From: Bog-113 sp963752695
GTDB taxonomy: Bacteria > Acidobacteriota > Terriglobia > Bryobacterales > Bryobacteraceae
NCBI GenBank assembly: GCA_963752695.1
Contig: CAVVZB010000001.1
Span: 620,001 to 684,000 of the forward strand
Direction: 5' to 3'
Length of the DNA stretch: 64,000 nt
The notes beneath the pieces were generated by a model. That model had not been told where the DNA came from, searched no databases, and saw only the letters and a list, made by a program, of their open reading frames with translations. Of the stretch, positions 48,897-57,212 are shown one piece after another. Positions within the stretch are counted from its first letter, which is position 1. Every line of letters starts with the position of its first letter. Both the position numbers and the translations under genes were made by a program.

Positions 48897-49885
48897 ACCG
48901 CCTGGTCGTCTTGGGAGGCGGAAGCTGGGGTACCGCGCTCTCCGTTGTGCTCGCTCCGAATTTCAATGAAGTGTGCACAATCCTGCACAATCCGGAAGCC
49001 GCTTCTCAGGTTTCGGCCGCTCGCGAGAACTCCCGTTACCTGCCCGGGATTGCGCTGCCGGAAAACCTTCGAATCTCCGCGGAGCCTGCACAAGCTGTTG
49101 AAAGTGCGTCGGTTATTTGTGTGGTTACCCCTTCCCGTTACGTCCGGGCCGCAGCCGGTTGCCTGCGCGGTCGAACGCGTCACGACGCCATCATCGTCAG
49201 TGCCGCGAAAGGACTCGAGCTCGAGACGGAATTGTGCATGTCCGCCGTGATCGCCGATGCGTCCGACATCCCCGAAGAGAGAATTGTCGTCTTGAGCGGA
49301 CCATCCTTTGCAGCGGAAACGGCTGCGGGCAGCCCGACTGCGGTGGTGGTCGCTGGCTTACTAGAGCCAGTCCTGCAAGTTCAGCAAGCTTTCGCCCGGC
49401 CAACGTTCCGGGTCTATTCGAGCGAAGACCGTATCGGCGTCGAAATGGGCGGGGCCCTGAAAAATGTGGTTGCCATCGGGGCGGGTATGGCGTGCGGCCT
49501 TGGGCTTGGACACAATTCGGTGGCGGCGTTGATTACACGTGGTTTGGCGGAAATTACCCGCCTCGCGTCAGCCTGCGGCGCGCAACCGCGCACCCTAGCC
49601 GGACTAGCGGGCTTAGGCGATCTTGTTTTAACATGTACCGGAGACCTCAGCCGCAACCGCCAGTTGGGAATCGCCTTGGCGCAATCGGCTTCGGCCCGTG
49701 AGGTGCTTTCTCTGACCACGAGCACGACCGAGGGCGTGCGCACTGCTTCCGTGGCCGTTGCAATGGGAAAACGATTAAATGTAAACATGCCCATTGCCGA
49801 ACAAATGCAAGCCGTACTCGAATCCGGGCGATCTCCGGCCGATGCCATTCGCCGGTTGATGGAACGCTCTTTGAGAGAGGAATAG
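48893..49885 (+). CDS. gpsA: Glycerol-3-phosphate dehydrogenase [NAD(P)+]
   Basis: Makes sn-glycerol-3-phosphate from dihydroxyacetone phosphate for phospholipids. The best start is a TTG at 48893 (MNRLVVLGGGSWGTALSVVL) inside the plsY stop (TTGA overlap), giving a 330-residue product; the frame continues upstream in another gene's sequence. Rossmann site LGGGSWGTALS, then VSAAKGLELETE, LSGPSFAAETAAGSPTA, the catalytic Lys in ALKNVVAIGAGM and the C-terminal AGLGDLVLTCTGDLSRNRQLG. A sigma-factor gene follows. Confidence 0.95.
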   Translation: MNRLVVLGGGSWGTALSVVLAPNFNEVCTILHNPEAASQVSAARENSRYLPGIALPENLRISAEPAQAVESASVICVVTPSRYVRAAAGCLRGRTRHDAIIVSAAKGLELETELCMSAVIADASDIPEERIVVLSGPSFAAETAAGSPTAVVVAGLLEPVLQVQQAFARPTFRVYSSEDRIGVEMGGALKNVVAIGAGMACGLGLGHNSVAALITRGLAEITRLASACGAQPRTLAGLAGLGDLVLTCTGDLSRNRQLGIALAQSASAREVLSLTTSTTEGVRTASVAVAMGKRLNVNMPIAEQMQAVLESGRSPADAIRRLMERSLREE

Positions 49886-49945
49886 ACTTTGATCGGATCT
49901 CAAAAATCGGCGAAACCTTTTATCAATCAAGGGGTTAGCACTGTA

Positions 49946-50524
49946 ATGGGAGGCCTGCAAGTCCTTGATTTCGACGCGGAACTGATGCTCCGCGTCAAGG
50001 AAGGCGACGGTCCCAGCTTCGCATTACTGCTCGATAAACACCGAAACGCTGTAATACACTTTCTGTTTCGCATGGTTCAAGACCATCCCGTGGCTGAAGA
50101 ACTCGCCCAGGAGGTTTTTCTTCGGGTATATCGGTCTCGCGAGAGTTATGAGGCGAGCGCTAAATTTACGACGTGGTTGTTCCGAATTGCCACTCATTTA
50201 GCTTTAAATTGGCTTCGCGATAAGAAAAAAGAACGCGGTCAAGAGCGCCTGGACGAGAAGCTTCCAGACTCCGCCGCTTTACAATTGGCTGACAAAAAGC
50301 CTACCATCGAACAGTCGATGGTTTACGACACCAAGCTGGATGAGGTGCGGGTTGCCATTGCGACTCTTCCGGATAAACAAAGGATCGCTGTGCTGATGCA
50401 TAAGTATGAAGAAATGGAATACTCGCAGATCGCGCGCGTCCTGTCCTGTTCGGAATCGGCTGTAAAGTCGCTGCTCTTCCGAGCTTACGAATCTCTCCGC
50501 GTGCGCCTTGCGCACATGGCCTAA
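49946..50524 (+). CDS. ECF-family RNA polymerase sigma factor
   Basis: A group 4 sigma factor of about 192 residues. I prefer the ATG at 49946 (MGGLQVLDFDAELMLRVKEG) with AAGGGG 11 bases upstream; a TTG at 49889 in frame adds 19 residues of doubtful sequence. Region 2 (HRNAVIHFLFRMVQDHPVAEELAQEVFLRVYR, split over about 30-65) and region 4 (ATLPDKQRIAVLMHKYEEM, then AVKSLLFRAYESLRVRL) are clear. It is followed 27 bases later by a zinc-finger anti-sigma factor, its probable inhibitor. It starts 60 bases after gpsA, so the trio may have its own promoter, often autoregulated. Stimulus unknown. Confidence 0.93.
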   Translation: MGGLQVLDFDAELMLRVKEGDGPSFALLLDKHRNAVIHFLFRMVQDHPVAEELAQEVFLRVYRSRESYEASAKFTTWLFRIATHLALNWLRDKKKERGQERLDEKLPDSAALQLADKKPTIEQSMVYDTKLDEVRVAIATLPDKQRIAVLMHKYEEMEYSQIARVLSCSESAVKSLLFRAYESLRVRLAHMA

Positions 50525-50551
50525 CCCACGAAAGTATTGAAGCCGATTGCC

Positions 50552-51061
50552 ATGAAGTGTCTTCTAAGCTCAGAATCCGGGAAATGTCTCCTCCTTCAGC
50601 ACGTAGCTGGGCGCCTGCAAGGCGCGCAAAAGGCGAGCGTTTTAGCCCACGTGCGAGGATGTGATGTCTGCCGGGAGCACGTTGCCGAGCAATCGCGGGT
50701 GTGGGATTTTCTGGACGAATGGGAACCGCAGCCGGTGAGTTTGGGTTTTAACCGGGAGCTCTACGCGCGCGTGGAGCGCGAGTCCCGTATTCCTCTCTGG
50801 CGGACTTTGGGTGACATCCTCAACGGCTGGGTCGCACGCCCCACTCTCCCCTTGGCTGCTTTCACCTTATTGATTATTGCCGGCGTATATTTGGAACGGC
50901 CCCAAGCTCCCTCCGCAGCCTTACCAGTTGCTGCCGAGGCGCCTGCAGTTGTTACGCCTACCGATGCGGAACAGCTTGACAAGGCTTTGGATGACCTCCA
51001 ACTTCTCCATCAGTTGGATTTGGTCAAGGACGAGGCCGCCGAAGCTTCGCATGGCATGTGA
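50552..51061 (+). CDS. Anti-sigma factor with zf-HC2-type zinc site
   Basis: 169 residues from the ATG at 50552 (a TTG at 50537 adds five). Residues 33-40 (HVRGCDVC) give the H-x3-C-x2-C zinc site of ZAS anti-sigma domains; a single transmembrane helix lies at about 97-113 (LPLAAFTLLIIAGVYLE), leaving a short periplasmic tail rich in Ala and Asp. So it would hold the ECF sigma factor at the membrane until an outside signal. Translationally linked to the following DUF3106 gene (GTGA overlap). Confidence 0.88.
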   Translation: MKCLLSSESGKCLLLQHVAGRLQGAQKASVLAHVRGCDVCREHVAEQSRVWDFLDEWEPQPVSLGFNRELYARVERESRIPLWRTLGDILNGWVARPTLPLAAFTLLIIAGVYLERPQAPSAALPVAAEAPAVVTPTDAEQLDKALDDLQLLHQLDLVKDEAAEASHGM

Positions 51062-51603
51062 AGAGAACACTACTCCTGCTAGTAGTCTTCACCGCGCTTT
51101 CGACGGGTGTGTGGGCCGCCAGGATGCCAATCCACGGAGCGAACCGCCCCACCCCCATCCGTCCCCATCGCCCAGAGCGGCAGCTTCGGATGGTCGCCCC
51201 TCACGTAGCGGACAAAGTGGCAACCCTGAGCCGGATGCCAGCGCAGGACCGCGAGCGCGCCTTATCTGGACTCCCAGCCGAGCAGCAGCGGCAGATTGCG
51301 ACCGGGATTGATCGGCTCGATCACTTGAATCCCACCGATCGCGCCCAGCTACTTGATCGCTACCGGCGCTTCGAAAGTCTGAATGCCCGGCAAAAAGATC
51401 AGCTTCGGGGCGTGGTTCATAAATTACAGAACCTTCCGCAACCCCGCCGCGAAGCGGTAAAAGAGGAATTCGATCACCTCAACAAGTTATCACCGCAAGA
51501 CCGGCAACAGCGGCTGAGCAGCGAGGAGTACAAGAGCAGATTCAGTTCGCAAGAGCGCCAGATCATCGAGAACACATCCTCGGCCCTGCTCGGCAATTTA
51601 TAA
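51058..51603 (+). CDS. Exported DUF3106-family protein
   Basis: 181 residues from a GTG at 51058. Signal peptide MKRTLLLLVVFTALSTGVWA, then a long helical, Arg/Gln-rich region with repeated short units such as MPAQDRERALSGLPAEQQRQ, LNPTDRAQLLDRYRRFESLN, LPQPRREAVKEEFDHLN and LSPQDRQQRLSSEEYKS, the DUF3106 pattern. This protein family is commonly placed third after an ECF sigma and zf-HC2 anti-sigma gene. It may sense or respond to envelope stress; no enzymatic motif. It ends just before a minus-strand terminator. Confidence 0.88.
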   Translation: MKRTLLLLVVFTALSTGVWAARMPIHGANRPTPIRPHRPERQLRMVAPHVADKVATLSRMPAQDRERALSGLPAEQQRQIATGIDRLDHLNPTDRAQLLDRYRRFESLNARQKDQLRGVVHKLQNLPQPRREAVKEEFDHLNKLSPQDRQQRLSSEEYKSRFSSQERQIIENTSSALLGNL

Positions 51604-51633
51604 AAAAAATGGGCAGACCGCAAAGGTCTGCCC
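51601..51633 (-). terminator. Intrinsic terminator of trxA (minus strand)
   Basis: GGGCAGACC (51611-51619) and GGTCTGCCC (51625-51633) form a perfect 9-pair stem with a GCAAA/TTTGC loop. Read on the minus strand, an eight-base T-run (51609-51602) follows the stem, making a textbook terminator 27 bases after the trxA stop. The T-run overlaps the DUF3106 stop codon; for the plus strand there is no T-run, so it does not terminate that transcript by itself. Confidence 0.9.
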
Positions 51634-51659
51634 GGAAGCCAATCGTCGGAGCCCGTGGC

Positions 51660-51989
51660 TTAGACGTGTGCGTCAATCATTTTCTGGACGTCGTTCTTCC
51701 CCATTGCGCCGACGCGCTGCTCCACCACTTGCCCGTTCTTGAATAACAGGAGCGTGGGAATACTACGCACGTTGTAGCGCATCGCGGTTTGCCCGTTATC
51801 GTCCACATTCAACTTGCCGACCTTGACTTTGCCGTCGTACTCCGACGCAAGTGCATCAATGGTCGGCGTCATTTGCCGGCATGGACCACACCATTCGGCC
51901 CAGAAATCAACCAGAACGGGCACGTTCGCCTTTAGCACGTCGCTGTCAAAAGCAGTATCTGTAAACGTTAGTGTGTTGGTACCAGCCAT
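51660..51989 (-). CDS. trxA: Thioredoxin
   Basis: Small cytoplasmic disulfide reductase. 109 residues with the catalytic WCGPC at W33-C37 (C34, C37), the preceding FWAEW, the structural DFWAEWCGPCRQM and the cis-Pro loop SIPTLLLF. GAGAGG lies 5 bases upstream of the ATG. A strong terminator follows. It could support the BCP peroxiredoxin at 7.2 kb and the ribonucleotide reductase of the cell. It stands alone between DUF3106 and glgA; glgA reads in the same direction 33 bases upstream, so a shared transcript is possible. Confidence 0.96.
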   Translation of the reverse strand: MAGTNTLTFTDTAFDSDVLKANVPVLVDFWAEWCGPCRQMTPTIDALASEYDGKVKVGKLNVDDNGQTAMRYNVRSIPTLLLFKNGQVVEQRVGAMGKNDVQKMIDAHV

Positions 51990-52022
51990 TTTGTCCTCTC
52001 CCGATTAGAAGCGCCTGCCCGT

Positions 52023-53441
52023 CTAAAGATTCAGAAGGCGCCGGAACAGTTTGTCATACTGCACGGCGCTTGCCATCCAGGAGAAATCCCGCCGCATTCC
52101 AACTCGCATCATCTCGGTCCATCGGGATTGCTGTTCCCAGGTTGCCAGACAATCTCCCATGGCTTCCAAGAGCGCCTCGGCCGAATAGTCGTAAAACTTG
52201 AACCCAGTTTCCCGATCGATCGTGTCGTCCAGACCGCCGGTTGCGCGGACAACCGGGACGGTCCCATACCGCAGGCTGTAGATCTGGTTCAGCCCGCACG
52301 GCTCATACCGGCTCGGCATCAGGAAGATGTCCGCACCGGCTTCGATGCGGTGCGCCAGCCCATCGTTGTAGCCCAAGAATACGCCGACCCGGTCCGGATA
52401 GTGATCGCGCATCCGGCGGAATAGCGCTTCGTACTGGGGTTCCCCCGATCCGAGCACAACCAGCGAAACGTCTCTCGCAAACAGCGCCGGAGCCGCCTGC
52501 GCAATCAGATCCGCGCCTTTCTGCCCCGTAAGACGGCTGACGATTCCGATGAGCGGACGTTCCAGCCGGTCGCTCGACAAGCCGAATTCCTTCAGCAGGC
52601 CGAGCTTGCAGTCCAATTTGCCGGACAAGTCCTCGGCGGAGAAATGGCTCGGGATCGCCGGATCAGTCTCCGGGTTCCATTGGTTGTAATCCACCCCATT
52701 CAAAATGCCGTGCAGATCCCGCGTGCGTGCTCGCAGCAATCCGTCAAGTCCGAAGCCCTGCTCAAGGGTCTGAATCTCCTGCGCGTACCGAGGGCTCACC
52801 GTGGTCAATGCGTCGGCGTACACCAGTCCCGCCTTCAGCAAACTCACGTTCCCGAAAAACTCAACCAGGTCCGGACGAAACACCCATGGCGGTAAGCCCA
52901 CTCTCTCCATCGAGCTCTTTGGGAACAGACCCTGGTAACCAAGATTATGGATCGTCATCACGGTGCGAGTCTGATAAAAGTTGGGGTCGTTCGCCAGAAA
53001 CTCACGCAGATAAGCCGGCGTCAGCCCCGCCTGCCAGTCGTGGCAATGGAGAATGTCGGGCCGGAACAATCGCCTCGCAAACTCGAAGACCGCTAACGAG
53101 AGCAAGCCGAATCGCAAGTCGTTATCCCCAAAGTCCCCGGCTTTATCGCCGTACAGTCCATCGCGAAAGTAGAAATCCGGGAGGTCCAGAAAAAAGAAGG
53201 GACTCGGTTGCTCGGTGGTGTAGACCGATGGCCGCCAGGCAAACGGCCCCAGTTGCACGGGGAATGGCTCGGTCACTTGCCGGGTCGACCAGTTGAGTGT
53301 GCTCTTGTACCGCGGTAGCAGGACGGCGACGTCGTGCCCCAGTTCCCGCAGCGCCCCGGGAAGCGCCCCCACTACATCGGCCAGTCCGCCCGTCTTTGCG
53401 AACGGCGCAGCCTCCGAGGACACCATCAGGATTCGGCTCAT
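52023..53441 (-). CDS. glgA: Glycogen synthase (ADP-glucose type)
   Basis: Extends alpha-1,4-glucan from ADP-glucose (GT5, cytoplasm). 472 residues, the family length. N-terminal SSEAAPFAKTGGLADVVGALP with the KTGGL substrate loop (16-20), LHCHDWQAGLTPAYLR, TIHNLGYQGLFP and GLVYADALTTVSPRYAQEI; C-terminal domain GIVSRLTGQKGADLIAQAAP, and the acid/base E in MPSRYEPCGLNQIYSLRYG. No other glycogen gene (glgB, glgC) is adjacent; malQ is at 2-4 kb. Divergent from the TonB-dependent receptor across 32 bases. Confidence 0.95.
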   Translation of the reverse strand: MSRILMVSSEAAPFAKTGGLADVVGALPGALRELGHDVAVLLPRYKSTLNWSTRQVTEPFPVQLGPFAWRPSVYTTEQPSPFFFLDLPDFYFRDGLYGDKAGDFGDNDLRFGLLSLAVFEFARRLFRPDILHCHDWQAGLTPAYLREFLANDPNFYQTRTVMTIHNLGYQGLFPKSSMERVGLPPWVFRPDLVEFFGNVSLLKAGLVYADALTTVSPRYAQEIQTLEQGFGLDGLLRARTRDLHGILNGVDYNQWNPETDPAIPSHFSAEDLSGKLDCKLGLLKEFGLSSDRLERPLIGIVSRLTGQKGADLIAQAAPALFARDVSLVVLGSGEPQYEALFRRMRDHYPDRVGVFLGYNDGLAHRIEAGADIFLMPSRYEPCGLNQIYSLRYGTVPVVRATGGLDDTIDRETGFKFYDYSAEALLEAMGDCLATWEQQSRWTEMMRVGMRRDFSWMASAVQYDKLFRRLLNL

Positions 53442-53473
53442 GAGCGATTGCTATCATACCGAGACTTGAACGC

Positions 53474-55279
53474 ATGAGGAACGTCCGTACCGTTTGTTCA
53501 GCCCTTTTTCTCTGCGGAGCCGGGCCGCTTTTTGCACAGTCGCCGCCAGCGCCCGCTCCCACCGCCCAGCACGAGTCGGTCGTAGTCACGGGCACTTTCG
53601 ATCCGGTCTCGATCGAAGAAATGGATCGCGCGGTCACTAGCTTGCCCGTACGTCGCGATGAAATCCTACTCAATTCCTGGATTGACGTTCTCCGCGATGA
53701 ACCGTCGGTCGATCTACAGGAGCGCGCCCCGGGTGGCGTCCAATCCGATGTCTCCATTCGCGGCGGCACCTTCGGTCAGACCCTTGTCTTGCTGGATGGC
53801 ATCCGTTTGAACGATGTCCAAAGTGGCCACCATGATATGGACCTACCAGTCCCGCTGAGCGCGATCGATCACGTGGAAGTACTCCGCGGCACCGGCTCCG
53901 CTCTCTATGGCTCGGATGCGATCGGCGGAGTGATCAATGTGATCACCAGGGCGCCTGAGACTTCGGAGCTGCTCCTGCGCACCGCCGTCGGCAGCTTCGG
54001 GACCAACGAGCAAAGCGGGTCCCTGACCGTGGCTGGAAATCGAGCGGTGGAACAGATTACTTTCTCGCGTGACTTCTCTACTGGATTCCGTTTCGACCGC
54101 GACTACCGCGACCTTTCGTTCGGATCGCAAACCAGCTTGACATCCGCGCTGGGCGCGACCGATATCCTGGCTGCGTACGCCGATAAGCCTTTCGGTGCCG
54201 ACCAATTCTACGGAAACTATCCTTCCTGGGAGAACACCAAAACCTGGTTTGCCGCCGTGAAACAGGAACTGGGGCCGAACACGGAGGCCTTGTTTTCCTA
54301 CCGCCGTCATAGCGACCTCTTTGTCTTATTCCGCGACCAGCCCCAGATCTATACCAACCATCATTCCGACGAAAGTTATGAGGCTGCGCTTCGCCGGACG
54401 GAGACGTTGAGCACGGTAGTCAAGCTGCATTACGGCGCGGAGTTCGAGCAGGAATCGGTGGTCAGCACCAACCTCGGTGACCACGCCCGGACCCGCGGGT
54501 CGGTTTACGCGTCGCTCGATACGCGTCACTGGAAACGCTTTTCCCTTAGCCTCGGAGGACGCGAAGATCTTTACGATTCCAGCGGCGGGCAGTTCAATCC
54601 CAACATCGCGGCGGGCTATTGGTTGACGTCGCGCGTCCGGCTGCGCGGAGGAGTGAGCCGCGCGTTTCGGCTTCCCACCTATACCGATCTCTACTATCAC
54701 GACCCGGCCGATCTCGGAAACGCGCTTCTTAAGCCGGAGCATGCCTGGAGTTATGAAGGCGGACTCGAATGGCAAATCGCGAGCAGCTGGCGCGCGGAGG
54801 CCACCGTATTCCAGCGCCGCGACTATAACGGGATTGACTATGTCCGGGCTTCGCTCAACGACGTCTGGCAGGCCACCAACTTCGATCGCCTTCGATTCAC
54901 CGGTGTTGAGGCTGCCCTGGTCGCCCGGCTTCCCAAACACCAGGAAATGGACCTGCGTTACACCGGAATCCACGGCGCGTCGGACTCCCTCGCCGGCCTC
55001 TATTCGAAATATGCGTTCAACTTCCCGGAACATAGCGGGGTGCTGGAATATCGCGCGGCGCTTGGAACCCTTCTACTGCGCTCGCGCGTGGGTGTCGAAA
55101 AACGGATTATGCGCGACCCTTACGCCGTGTGGGACGTTTACTCCGCCTGGACCCGCTGGCGCGTTCGGCCATTCGTGCAGCTGACCAACCTAACGAACGC
55201 CAATTACCAGGAAATCTTCGGCATTGCGCTGCCGGGCCGGGCGGCCCTGGGCGGAGTAGAGATTCAAGCATGGCGATGA
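53474..55279 (+). CDS. TonB-dependent outer-membrane receptor (BtuB-like size)
   Basis: 601 residues: signal peptide (MRNVRTVCSALFLCGAGPLFAQ), a TonB-box-like ESVVVTG near residue 34, plug domain about 40-160 (DVSIRGGTFGQTLVLLDGIRLND, VEVLRGTGSALYGSDAIGGVINV) and a 22-strand barrel to the C-terminus. It imports a scarce nutrient across the outer membrane with TonB energy. The plug and length resemble BtuB, but no cobalamin riboswitch can fit in the 32-base gap to glgA, and no transport partners are adjacent. Substrate therefore open. Confidence 0.9.
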   Translation: MRNVRTVCSALFLCGAGPLFAQSPPAPAPTAQHESVVVTGTFDPVSIEEMDRAVTSLPVRRDEILLNSWIDVLRDEPSVDLQERAPGGVQSDVSIRGGTFGQTLVLLDGIRLNDVQSGHHDMDLPVPLSAIDHVEVLRGTGSALYGSDAIGGVINVITRAPETSELLLRTAVGSFGTNEQSGSLTVAGNRAVEQITFSRDFSTGFRFDRDYRDLSFGSQTSLTSALGATDILAAYADKPFGADQFYGNYPSWENTKTWFAAVKQELGPNTEALFSYRRHSDLFVLFRDQPQIYTNHHSDESYEAALRRTETLSTVVKLHYGAEFEQESVVSTNLGDHARTRGSVYASLDTRHWKRFSLSLGGREDLYDSSGGQFNPNIAAGYWLTSRVRLRGGVSRAFRLPTYTDLYYHDPADLGNALLKPEHAWSYEGGLEWQIASSWRAEATVFQRRDYNGIDYVRASLNDVWQATNFDRLRFTGVEAALVARLPKHQEMDLRYTGIHGASDSLAGLYSKYAFNFPEHSGVLEYRAALGTLLLRSRVGVEKRIMRDPYAVWDVYSAWTRWRVRPFVQLTNLTNANYQEIFGIALPGRAALGGVEIQAWR

Positions 55280-55300
55280 ACAGCTGCGATCTGCTACACT
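55271..55300 (+). promoter_or_regulatory. Possible promoter for rpsT
   Basis: An extended -10 element, TGCTACACT (55292-55300), lies 32 bases before the rpsT ATG, with a weak -35 (TGGCGA, 55271-55276) at 18-base spacing. It overlaps the end of the receptor gene. Ribosomal protein genes usually have their own promoter, but the match is partial. Confidence 0.35.
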
Positions 55301-55331
55301 TCTACAAGTAATCAATTCGTAAGAGAACAGA

Positions 55332-55601
55332 ATGGCAAATCATCTTTCAGCACTGAAGCGAGTCCGGCAGGAAGCCCGTCGCACGGAATTCAATCGTAGA
55401 AACAAGACCAGGCTTCGTCATCAGATTCGCAGCATCCGGCGCGCACTGCTCGCCAAAGATCCTTCTGCCGCGAAAGAAATGTTGCCCGCCACGTTTTCGA
55501 TTATTGATCGCTCCGCGCGGGTTGGAATCATCAAGAAGAACACTGCAGCGCGTTACAAGAGCCGTCTTCACATGCGTGTGAAGGCGATCGAAACCAAATA
55601 G
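55332..55601 (+). CDS. rpsT: 30S ribosomal protein S20
   Basis: 89 residues, strongly basic, three-helix bundle that binds 16S rRNA. Starts MANHLSALKRVRQEARRTEF and has the family pattern NRRNKTRLRHQIRSIRRAL, and KKNTAARYKSRLHMRVKAI at the end. GAGA lies just upstream of the ATG. It is convergent with holA (1 base between stops). A possible promoter is listed at 55271-55300. Confidence 0.95.
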   Translation: MANHLSALKRVRQEARRTEFNRRNKTRLRHQIRSIRRALLAKDPSAAKEMLPATFSIIDRSARVGIIKKNTAARYKSRLHMRVKAIETK

Positions 55602-55602
55602 G

Positions 55603-56703
55603 CTAGACTCCGGCCGTCAGCCGGATTACGAAATCCTCCACAACGATCCGGTCATCCGGACGGGCGCTTCGCAGATCACGATCCGCATCGAAGATCATCT
55701 TCAATCCCGATTCCAGTTTGACGGCGGAGAATCTTTGCGCGGTCTGAGCAACTTGCTCGGCCCGCGCTCCCCACATCGGAATTCCAATCTTTGAGAAATA
55801 GCTTTGGACCTGCTGCGACGAACGCAATCCGGCTTTTTGCGCCGCGAGCGCCTGCCGAAATTGCGTCGATAGAAACGCAAGCGCAAGCGGCAAATACTCG
55901 TTGTCGCGGCAGAGAGCATCAACGCTGGCTAGGGCACGCTTGCGATCGCCGCGCCCCAAAGCATTGACGAGGGCGAATACGGTACTGGTGCGAGCGTCCG
56001 GGATCAACTCCGCAATGTCTTCGAGGGTGATCGAACGGCCATCGCCCGCAAATAAGGACAGCTTCTCGAGCTCGACCGAGATCCGTGCGAGATCGGCGCC
56101 GAGCGATTCAACCAGCATCGCCGCAGCTCCGGGATCGATTTTCAGATTGCGCTGTTTGGCCATTGCCATCAGTTGCAAGCGGGCGTCATCGGACGAGAAA
56201 CGCTTGAACTCGACAACATCGGGAATGGCCGCATAATACTTGCGAACGCGATCGGACTTCTTCTTATCTTCGCCTTCAAGATCGAAACGGCTGGCCTCTA
56301 AAAGCAGGACCACGCCCGGCGTGGGATCTGCAACGTAAGACCGGAGAACGGTATCGGAACCGGAACTAGCTGGCGAAGCGTCATCCTCGTCCCCATCGTC
56401 GAGAGTGGCGGCCGTGGCGCGGGCGGAGCGCGGTAAAACGGCTTCAGCGCTGGTGACCAGAATCAGACGGCGATCCGCGAATAGAGACATGGCGCGTGCG
56501 TCATCGAGCACTTCCGTGAGTCCGGTTTCGCTCGCATCATATTGCGTGATGGCGCTTGTTGCTTCGCTGATTCCAAGATGAGCCTCTATCAAGGCTTGGC
56601 GGCAGCGGCGGCGCTCGAACGCTTCCATCCCGAGAAAGAGAGAGATGGCCGGGACATCGCCCTTCTTCAGACCGGCAAGAAACTGGGCGGGCGAATAAGT
56701 CAA
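55603..56703 (-). CDS. holA: DNA polymerase III subunit delta
   Basis: Wrench of the clamp loader that opens the beta clamp during replication. 366 residues. Start at a TTG at 56703 (MTYSPAQFLAGLKKGD), overlapping the lptE stop as TTGA. Family features: ISLFLGMEAFERRRCRQAL, DARAMSLFADRRLILVTSAE (the clamp-binding hydrophobic helix region), RVRKYYAAIPDVVEFKRFSSDD, LVESLGADLARISVELEKLSLF and TVFALVNALGRGDRKRAL. An acidic insert (LDDGDEDDASPASSGSD) near residue 100 is unusual in length. lptE-holA adjacency is widely conserved. Confidence 0.93.
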   Translation of the reverse strand: MTYSPAQFLAGLKKGDVPAISLFLGMEAFERRRCRQALIEAHLGISEATSAITQYDASETGLTEVLDDARAMSLFADRRLILVTSAEAVLPRSARATAATLDDGDEDDASPASSGSDTVLRSYVADPTPGVVLLLEASRFDLEGEDKKKSDRVRKYYAAIPDVVEFKRFSSDDARLQLMAMAKQRNLKIDPGAAAMLVESLGADLARISVELEKLSLFAGDGRSITLEDIAELIPDARTSTVFALVNALGRGDRKRALASVDALCRDNEYLPLALAFLSTQFRQALAAQKAGLRSSQQVQSYFSKIGIPMWGARAEQVAQTAQRFSAVKLESGLKMIFDADRDLRSARPDDRIVVEDFVIRLTAGV

Positions 56704-57212
56704 AACTTTTCCAAAATCCCGCTGACAACGGTGCGGGCGACGTCCCGGCTAAGGCGGCTTAAAGCCCCGCTGCTTTCATCGAAATACGTCTTTGGGTCCA
56801 CGCTGATCTCGTAGCGTTCTCGCACGTCGAAGTTCGGCCGGCTATAAAGGATCTTGCCGCTTACGCGCTCGCGCAATTCGATGCGCAATTGCAGGATGAA
56901 CTGCACTCCGCTGGCGCGGCCCGTCACCGGATCGTAAGTCGTGGGATTGCTGAATACATTAACCAGGGCGCCCGAGAGAATCGCGTCGGCGGTTTGCGGA
57001 TCGGAAGTGATTTGATACTTCGTGCGCTGGATCAACTCGCGCGTGACCGCTGCCGTGATGGTCTCCGAAACGTTGTTTTGCATGCTTCCGTTCTTGAAGG
57101 CAGGCACGGCAATGGAACGGATCTGCATGGGCAGAATGTCCGAGTGCCCGGCGACATGGTAGCCGCAGCCGGAGCCCGCAAGGGCCAGCAGCAAGAGAGC
57201 ATAACGTTTCAA
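56700..57212 (-). CDS. lptE: LPS-assembly lipoprotein LptE
   Basis: Outer-membrane lipoprotein that plugs the LptD barrel and delivers lipopolysaccharide to the surface. Start at a TTG at 57212 (MKRYALLLLALAGSGCGYHV) with AGGAG upstream and TTGA overlap of the preceding stop; a longer frame enters the upstream gene. Lipobox LAGSGC gives lipidated C16, then GYHVAGHS, PAFKNGSMQNNVSETITAAVTREL and the C-terminal helix. 170 residues. It is followed by holA (TTGA overlap), the conserved lptE-holA order. lptD is not in the window. Confidence 0.9.
   Translation of the reverse strand: MKRYALLLLALAGSGCGYHVAGHSDILPMQIRSIAVPAFKNGSMQNNVSETITAAVTRELIQRTKYQITSDPQTADAILSGALVNVFSNPTTYDPVTGRASGVQFILQLRIELRERVSGKILYSRPNFDVRERYEISVDPKTYFDESSGALSRLSRDVARTVVSGILEKF

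Noticed and set aside
53442..53473. Cobalamin riboswitch ahead of the TonB-dependent receptor
   Set aside because: Only 32 bases separate it from the divergent glgA; a B12 riboswitch needs about 200.
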